Source: Saccharopolyspora oryzae
GTDB lineage: Bacteria > Actinomycetota > Actinomycetes > Mycobacteriales > Pseudonocardiaceae
DNA: 64,000 nt
NCBI RefSeq assembly: GCF_027853915.1
Contig: NZ_JAQGLA010000009.1
Span: 62,001 to 126,000, forward strand
Direction of reading: 5' to 3'
In this document: positions 59,615 through 64,000 of the stretch, one piece after another
How positions within the stretch are numbered: the stretch's first letter is position 1
Layout of the letters: the number at the start of each line of letters is the position of its first letter
Notes under the pieces: model-generated
Told to the model about the DNA's origin: nothing
The model's database searches: none
The model's input: the letters and a program-made list of their open reading frames with translations, nothing else
Translations under genes and position numbers: made by a program

Positions 59615-59799
59615 TTGTCACGTACCGGCTCGCGGGGCGGGAAGTGCTCCCCGGCGATTCCGGCGAGGTGGGGGTCGTCGGCGACTCCAGGCCTGAGCTC
59701 GACGGGCCGACCCGGGTGCTGTTCGACGGCTGGTTGTGGTCGTGGTCCGGCTGCGGCGGTGCGAAAATCAGGGCGGGGAGTCGGACGCATCGGGGCGAG

Positions 59800-61914
59800 A
59801 TGGTCGAGGAACGTGATGCCGAGTTCGTGACCCGGGGTGGGCACGGCGGGATCGCGCGGCTGCAGTCGAAGGCTGAGGCGCGCCTCGGGCTGCTGGCCGC
59901 GGGCTTGCAGGAGTACGCGATCTTCGCGCTCGACGTGGCCGGCCGGGTGGAGGGCTGGGGCGACGGCGCAGAACGCATCATGGGCTATCGCAGTGCCGAG
60001 ATCATCGGGAGGCACTTCTCGGTGCTCTCCCCGGCGCAACCGGGTGCTGCCGACAACGCGGAGTGGCAGCTGGCCCAGGCCGCCGAGTTCGGCAGCCACG
60101 TGGACGAGGGCTGGCTCCTGCGCCGGGATGGCACCCGCTTCTGGGCCCACGTGGTGACCATCGCGCAGCGGTCGGTCGAGGGTGGCGTGCGGGGCTTCGT
60201 CCAGGTCACCCGTGATGAGACCGAAGCCGGTGCCCGGCAGCAGCGGTCCAGCCGGCGGTTCACCGACCTGTTCGACCTGACCCCGGCCGGTATCGCCCTG
60301 TTCGACGCGTCCGAGCGCGTGCTGGATGCCAACGAGGCGCTGTGCGGCCTGCTGGGCTACCGGCTCGCGGATCTGAACAACATGCCCGCCGCGGGCCTGC
60401 TGCACCGGGACGACCGGGGCGCAAGCCTGTTCGTGGACGCCGCGGCACTGGATGCACCGCTGAACCAGTCGCGGGTGCACCAGCGGGTGCTGGTGCGTTC
60501 GGATGGCCGGCCCGTGCACTGCGACGTGCACAGCGCGGCATCGGTGGCGGACGACGGGAGCAAGTTCTGGCTGGTGGTGTTCCAGGACATCACCGAGCGG
60601 CTGCGGCAGACCGAGGCGTTGCGCTACCAGGCCACCCACGACGATCTGACCGGCTTGCTCAACCGCACGGGCCTCAACGAGCTGCTCGACAGCTTGCTGC
60701 ACCGGGGGGCAGAACAGGTCGCCGTGCTGTTCTGCGACATCGACAACTTCAAGCGCGTCAACGACGCACTGGGCCACGAGGCCGGCGACGAACTGCTCAC
60801 GGCGTTGGCGCGGCGACTCGTGGACGGACTGCCGTCCGGCTGCACGCCGGCCAGGCTTTCCGGCGACAAGTACTTGATCATCTGCTCGGACGTCGACGCC
60901 GTGGGGGGCCTGGAGGCCTTCACGATCTGGGTGGCGGAGCTGCTGCGCACGAGCGTGCCCGTGCGCGGGTACCCCGTCGCCGTATCGGCCTCGATCGGGG
61001 CCGCGACGCTCGACCGGGACACCGTCGGCGCGGATCTGCTGCGCTACGCCAACGCGGCGATGTTCCACGCGAAGAGCCGGGGGCCCGGGCGGGTGTCGTT
61101 GGCCACCCCCACCATGATCGCCGTGGTGGAGGAGCAACTGGGCCTCGAAGAGCAACTGCGCTCAGCGATGGAGGCCGACTCCCTCGTCCTGCACTACCAG
61201 CCGGTCATGGCCGGCGATCGTTCCGTCGTGATGGCCGAGGCGTTGGTGCGCTGGCCGCATCCCGACCGCGGCCTGCTCTCACCGGAGGTGATCCTGCGCG
61301 TGGCGGAGCAAGGCAACCTGCTGCGCCGACTGGACCGGTGGGTGCTGCGCACCGCCTTGCGCGAGGCAGCCGACTGGCCCATCCACAATGGACGCCCGGT
61401 GGCCGTCGCCGTCAACCTGGTCGATCTGCTGCCGCACGACCCGGAATTCGCCGACGAGATCATCGAGATCATCACCGAGAGCGGCATAGACTCGCACCGC
61501 GTGGTGCTGGAAATCGTGGAAACGTCCTTGATCGACCTGCCCGCGCGCCCCCGCGATGCGATGGTCGAGCTCGCCGAACGCGGCGTGCGCTTCGCCCTGG
61601 ACGACTTCGGCACCGGCTACTCCTCGCTGGCCCGCCTCAAAGACCTCCCCACGCAGATCATCAAACTGGACCGCCAATTCGTCTCCGGTGTGGAGACCGA
61701 CCCGGCCGACGTCGCCATCGCCAAGGCGATGACCGGCATGGGGCACGCGATGGGACGCAGCTGCGTCGCCGAAGGTGTCGAGAACGTCGGCCAGTTCCAG
61801 GTCCTCAGCGATCTCGGAATCGACTTCTACCAAGGTTGGCTGTTCTCCCGCCCGCTCCCGGCCGACCAGCTCCGCGCCTTCCTCGAAGAACCACCCACCC
61901 GGGAACCGGAGTAG
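59800..61914 (+). CDS. PAS-PAS-GGDEF-EAL protein with degenerate GGDEF site
   Basis: A 704-residue cyclic-di-GMP signalling protein. Two PAS domains (starting near LLAAGLQEYAIFALDVAG and LFDLTPAGIALFDAS) precede a GGDEF domain whose catalytic motif reads SGDKY instead of GG(D/E)EF, so cyclase activity is doubtful. The EAL domain looks active: AEALVRW for EAL, VAVNLVDL, LEIVETSL, LDDFGTGYSS, IKLDRQF and VAEGVEN. A composite protein of this type probably hydrolyses c-di-GMP, with the GGDEF part as a GTP-sensing or regulatory domain. Start is uncertain: the ATG at 59800 is just before the first PAS, while a GTG at 59644 adds 52 residues with no clear fold. Confidence 0.85.
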   Translation: MVEERDAEFVTRGGHGGIARLQSKAEARLGLLAAGLQEYAIFALDVAGRVEGWGDGAERIMGYRSAEIIGRHFSVLSPAQPGAADNAEWQLAQAAEFGSHVDEGWLLRRDGTRFWAHVVTIAQRSVEGGVRGFVQVTRDETEAGARQQRSSRRFTDLFDLTPAGIALFDASERVLDANEALCGLLGYRLADLNNMPAAGLLHRDDRGASLFVDAAALDAPLNQSRVHQRVLVRSDGRPVHCDVHSAASVADDGSKFWLVVFQDITERLRQTEALRYQATHDDLTGLLNRTGLNELLDSLLHRGAEQVAVLFCDIDNFKRVNDALGHEAGDELLTALARRLVDGLPSGCTPARLSGDKYLIICSDVDAVGGLEAFTIWVAELLRTSVPVRGYPVAVSASIGAATLDRDTVGADLLRYANAAMFHAKSRGPGRVSLATPTMIAVVEEQLGLEEQLRSAMEADSLVLHYQPVMAGDRSVVMAEALVRWPHPDRGLLSPEVILRVAEQGNLLRRLDRWVLRTALREAADWPIHNGRPVAVAVNLVDLLPHDPEFADEIIEIITESGIDSHRVVLEIVETSLIDLPARPRDAMVELAERGVRFALDDFGTGYSSLARLKDLPTQIIKLDRQFVSGVETDPADVAIAKAMTGMGHAMGRSCVAEGVENVGQFQVLSDLGIDFYQGWLFSRPLPADQLRAFLEEPPTREPE

Positions 61915-61973
61915 GACTCCGCCGGTCCGCGATCGCCGGTGCGCCCCCGCACCCCGACCGGGCGTCGGAACGC

Positions 61974-62011
61974 CACGTGGCGCCGCTCCTGACCAGGGGC
62001 GGCGCCACGTG
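61974..62011. terminator. Hairpin between convergent EAL and OYE genes
   Basis: 13-bp perfect stem CACGTGGCGCCGC / its complement with a 12-nt loop, between the EAL stop (61914) and the OYE stop (62024). It probably ends both transcripts. Confidence 0.65.
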
Positions 62012-62023
62012 CTCGCGGACGGA

Positions 62024-63103
62024 TCAGGCGCGGTCGGCGAGGGCAGGGTAGTCGATGTAGCCGGCTTCGCCGCCACCGTAGAAGGTGGCGTGGTCGCCTT
62101 CGGCCAGCTCCGCCCCGGTGCGGAAGCGCTCCGGCAGGTCGGGGTTGGAGATGAAGGGGCGGCCGAAGGCGACCAGGTCGGCGTTGCCGGAGGCCAGGAT
62201 CTCCTCCGCGCTGTCCCGGTCGAAGTCGCCGTTGGTGATGATGGTGCCCGAGTACGCCGAGCGGGCCAGCGCCGTCGGTCCGCCGACGTGGATGAGCCCC
62301 TGCGGCGGCGTCGTCTGGGACGTCTCGACGACGTGCAGGTAGGCCAGCCCGTACTCGTCGAGCGCCTTGATCGCGTGGTGGAACGTCTCGGCCGGGTCGT
62401 CGTCGTGCATGTCGCCGAAGGTGCCGCCGGGGGACAGGCGCACGCCGACGTGCTCGGCGTCCCACGCCTCGATGACCGCTTCGGTGATCTCCCGCAGCAG
62501 GCGAACCCGGTTGGTCACCGATCCGCCGTAGGCGTCGGTGCGCTTGTTGGTCCCGGTCTGCAGGAACTGGTCGATCAGGTAGCCGTTCGCGCCGTGGATC
62601 TCGACGCCGTCGAAACCGGCCGCGCGGGCTTGCCGCGCCGCGTGGCGGAATTCCTCGACGATGCCGGGGATCTCGTCGGTCTCCAGCGCCCGCGGGGTCG
62701 GGATCGGCTGCGGCCCGTCGGGGGTGAAGATGTCCAGGTCCGGCGCGATGGCGGACGGCGCGACCGGGGTCTGCCCGTGGACCGAGGGGTGGCCGGAGCG
62801 TCCCACGTGCCACAGCTGCGCGAAGATGCGCCCACCGGCTTCGTGGACTGCGTCGGTGACCAGGCGCCAGCCGTCCCGCTGCTCGTCGGTGTAGATGCCG
62901 GGCGTGTACGGGTAGCCCGCGCCGAGCTCGCTGACCTGGGTGGCCTCGCCGATGATCAGCCCGGCGCTCGCGCGCTGCGCGTAGTAGCGCGCGTTCAGCT
63001 CGGTGGCCACGGTCTCGAAGGACCGGGCGCGGGTCATCGGGGCCATCAGAACGCGGTTGGCCAGCGTGGTGGGGCCGAGCTGGTACTGCTCGAACAGGCG
63101 CAT
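62024..63103 (-). CDS. Old Yellow Enzyme family alkene reductase
   Basis: FMN-dependent ene-reductase of the NemA/OYE type, 359 residues. It has the Thr that tunes the flavin (LMAPMTRARS, near 21-30), the HxxN substrate pair in EIHGANGYLIDQFLQ (near 168), the following YGGSVTNR motif and FGRPFISNPDL near the end. These enzymes use NADPH to reduce electrophilic alkenes, nitro compounds or nitrate esters, mainly in detoxification. The ATG has AGGAAAGG six bases upstream. It lies downstream of a LysR gene on the same strand. Confidence 0.95.
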   Translation of the reverse strand: MRLFEQYQLGPTTLANRVLMAPMTRARSFETVATELNARYYAQRASAGLIIGEATQVSELGAGYPYTPGIYTDEQRDGWRLVTDAVHEAGGRIFAQLWHVGRSGHPSVHGQTPVAPSAIAPDLDIFTPDGPQPIPTPRALETDEIPGIVEEFRHAARQARAAGFDGVEIHGANGYLIDQFLQTGTNKRTDAYGGSVTNRVRLLREITEAVIEAWDAEHVGVRLSPGGTFGDMHDDDPAETFHHAIKALDEYGLAYLHVVETSQTTPPQGLIHVGGPTALARSAYSGTIITNGDFDRDSAEEILASGNADLVAFGRPFISNPDLPERFRTGAELAEGDHATFYGGGEAGYIDYPALADRA

Positions 63104-63307
63104 GTAGTGCCTTTCCTCTTCGGGGCATGTCGACTGCGTGCCGCCGCACGTGCGGCATCGACCGGGGACGTTGTTTCGGATTCAGCCGGGCGGACGTGAT
63201 CCTCCACCAGTCGACGAACGGGAACGGGGGAGAATTCCCGAGCCCTGACCGAAGCGAAGCTGGTCGGCGCCCTGCCCTGCGAAAACTTCGTCCAGCGGTG
63301 ACTTTTC
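63104..63307. other. Intergenic region between OYE and LysR genes
   Basis: About 200 bp with no convincing gene; nothing recognisable beyond the hairpin that follows. Confidence 0.35.
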
Positions 63308-63351
63308 CCACGAGGAGCGCCGGGCCGCTTCACCGGCCCGCTTCCTCGTGG
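63308..63351 (-). terminator. Hairpin at the end of the LysR gene
   Basis: CCACGAGGA / TCCTCGTGG (9 bp) outside and CGGGCC / GGCCCG (6 bp) inside. The LysR stop codon (63330-63332) lies in the loop. No T-tract follows, so termination is inferred from structure and position. Confidence 0.5.
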
Positions 63352-64000
63352 AGGGCGAGGAAGGCGCGCAGCGGCGCGGCGGGCGCAGGGGTGCGGCGCC
63401 ACGCGAGGGCCTTCTCGTACGGGATGGCCGGGGACAAGGCGACCGCGGTCACGCTGTCGCCGACCACCTCGGCGGCGGGGGTGAGGGCGATCCCGGCACC
63501 GGCCGCGGCGAGCGCGATCTGAAGTGCGACGTCGTTCGCGGTGTAGGCGGGGCGGAAGGCGGCACCGGCGGTGTCGAAGGCCTCCTCCAGGTGGGGGCGC
63601 AATCCGCTGTCGGAGCCGTAGCCGATCAGCGGGGTGTCGGCCAGGGCGGCCAAGGAGATCCTGCCCGCCTCCACGGCGGGATGGTCGTGGGGGACGACGG
63701 CCACGATCTCGTCCCGCAGGAGGGTCCGGAACTCGAGGTCGTCCGGCGACTGCCGGGGACGGGCTACGACGGCGGCGTCCAGGGCGCCGGTGCGGACTTG
63801 GGACAGCAGCGGGCCGCTCGTGCCGCTGACGAGGCGGACCGATACGCCGGGGTAGCGGCGGTGGAACGCGCCGAGCACGTCCGGCAGCGCGGTGATGTGG
63901 GCGCCGTCGACGGTGCCGACTCCGAGGTCTCCGGTGAGCAGGCCGGAACGAGCGGCGAACTCGGCTTGAGCCGCCGCTACCGCGGACAGCGCTGCGCGGG
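63330..64000 (-). CDS. LysR family regulator (C-terminal part only)
   Basis: The effector domain and C-terminus of a LysR protein running in from the right edge; about 223 residues are visible and the helix-turn-helix is outside the window. The visible part starts AAQAEFAARSGLLTGDLGVGTVDGA, followed by LGAFHRRYPGVSVRLVSGTSGPLLSQVRTGALDAAVV and VVPHDHPAVEAG, the standard LysR substrate-binding pattern. It precedes the OYE gene and may control it. Confidence 0.88.
   Translation of the reverse strand, partial: RAALSAVAAAQAEFAARSGLLTGDLGVGTVDGAHITALPDVLGAFHRRYPGVSVRLVSGTSGPLLSQVRTGALDAAVVARPRQSPDDLEFRTLLRDEIVAVVPHDHPAVEAGRISLAALADTPLIGYGSDSGLRPHLEEAFDTAGAAFRPAYTANDVALQIALAAAGAGIALTPAAEVVGDSVTAVALSPAIPYEKALAWRRTPAPAAPLRAFLALHEEAGR

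Noticed and set aside
59644-59799. N-terminal extension of the PAS-GGDEF-EAL protein from a GTG at 59644
   Set aside because: Possible because a purine-rich stretch precedes it, but the extra 52 residues show no fold and the ATG at 59800 sits directly before the first PAS domain; kept only as an alternative.
1-64000. CRISPR arrays, tRNA or rRNA genes, prophage or conjugative elements
   Set aside because: No regularly spaced repeats, cloverleaf sequences, rRNA motifs, integrases or structural phage genes were found on reading both strands.

Overview
The window is high-GC DNA with dense, often overlapping genes, frequent GTG/TTG starts, GntR/LysR/LacI/PucR regulators, WXG100-type proteins and a SUKH immunity gene. 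This points to a soil actinomycete, most likely a Pseudonocardiales member (Saccharopolyspora- or Amycolatopsis-like). The genus is inference, because no rRNA or marker gene is present. No tRNA, rRNA, CRISPR array, phage gene or intact transposase was seen. The window reads as an accessory catabolic region built from uptake-plus-degradation cassettes.

Layout. 1-4676 (minus): peptide/opine-type ABC transporter genes with a HAD dehalogenase-like protein and an amine/amino-acid oxidase-like flavoprotein. 5187-6413: His-rich cation diffusion facilitator. 6455-9391 (plus): acetyltransferase, ABM-like protein, sarcosine-oxidase-like flavoenzyme and GntR regulator. 9392-10498: a scarred stretch with a small membrane protein, a 90-bp CTAG-bounded inverted-repeat element and a 71-codon remnant of 6-phosphogluconate dehydrogenase. 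10499-18527: an aldarate (glucarate/galactarate) module with gudD, 5-dehydro-4-deoxyglucarate dehydratase, a LysR regulator, a TctABC transporter and a galactarate/talarate dehydratase-like enolase, apparently sharing one operator motif. 18663-24253: YVTN propeller lipoprotein, glnA and uvrA.

24488-36936 is a divergent locus with a four-part 2-oxoacid:ferredoxin oxidoreductase, its ferredoxin, a GntR regulator, a complete branched-chain-type ABC importer and a PanE-like reductase. On the other strand are a LarA-like protein, an SDR and an acyl-CoA-synthetase-like protein that lacks the catalytic A10 lysine. Together they look like an uncharacterised 2-hydroxy/2-oxo-acid degradation system.

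37179-39959 is a compact type-VII-style polymorphic toxin locus in which the secretion module and toxin are separate overlapping genes, followed by a SUKH immunity gene. 40012-45206 holds an MHS-family transporter, PucR regulator, SDR and SAF-domain oxidoreductase. 45294-47015 holds a MarR regulator and a serine hydrolase broken at a seven-G run. 47080-59147 is a LacI-controlled locus: a double palindromic operator sits downstream of and against a good promoter that drives a Liv-type importer, Gfo/Idh dehydrogenase, DUF993 protein and TIM-barrel isomerase with 4-bp overlaps, then secreted LamG/DUF1080-like and PQQ-dehydrogenase-like proteins. The window ends with a PAS-GGDEF-EAL protein (degenerate GGDEF), an Old Yellow Enzyme and a LysR gene cut by the window edge.
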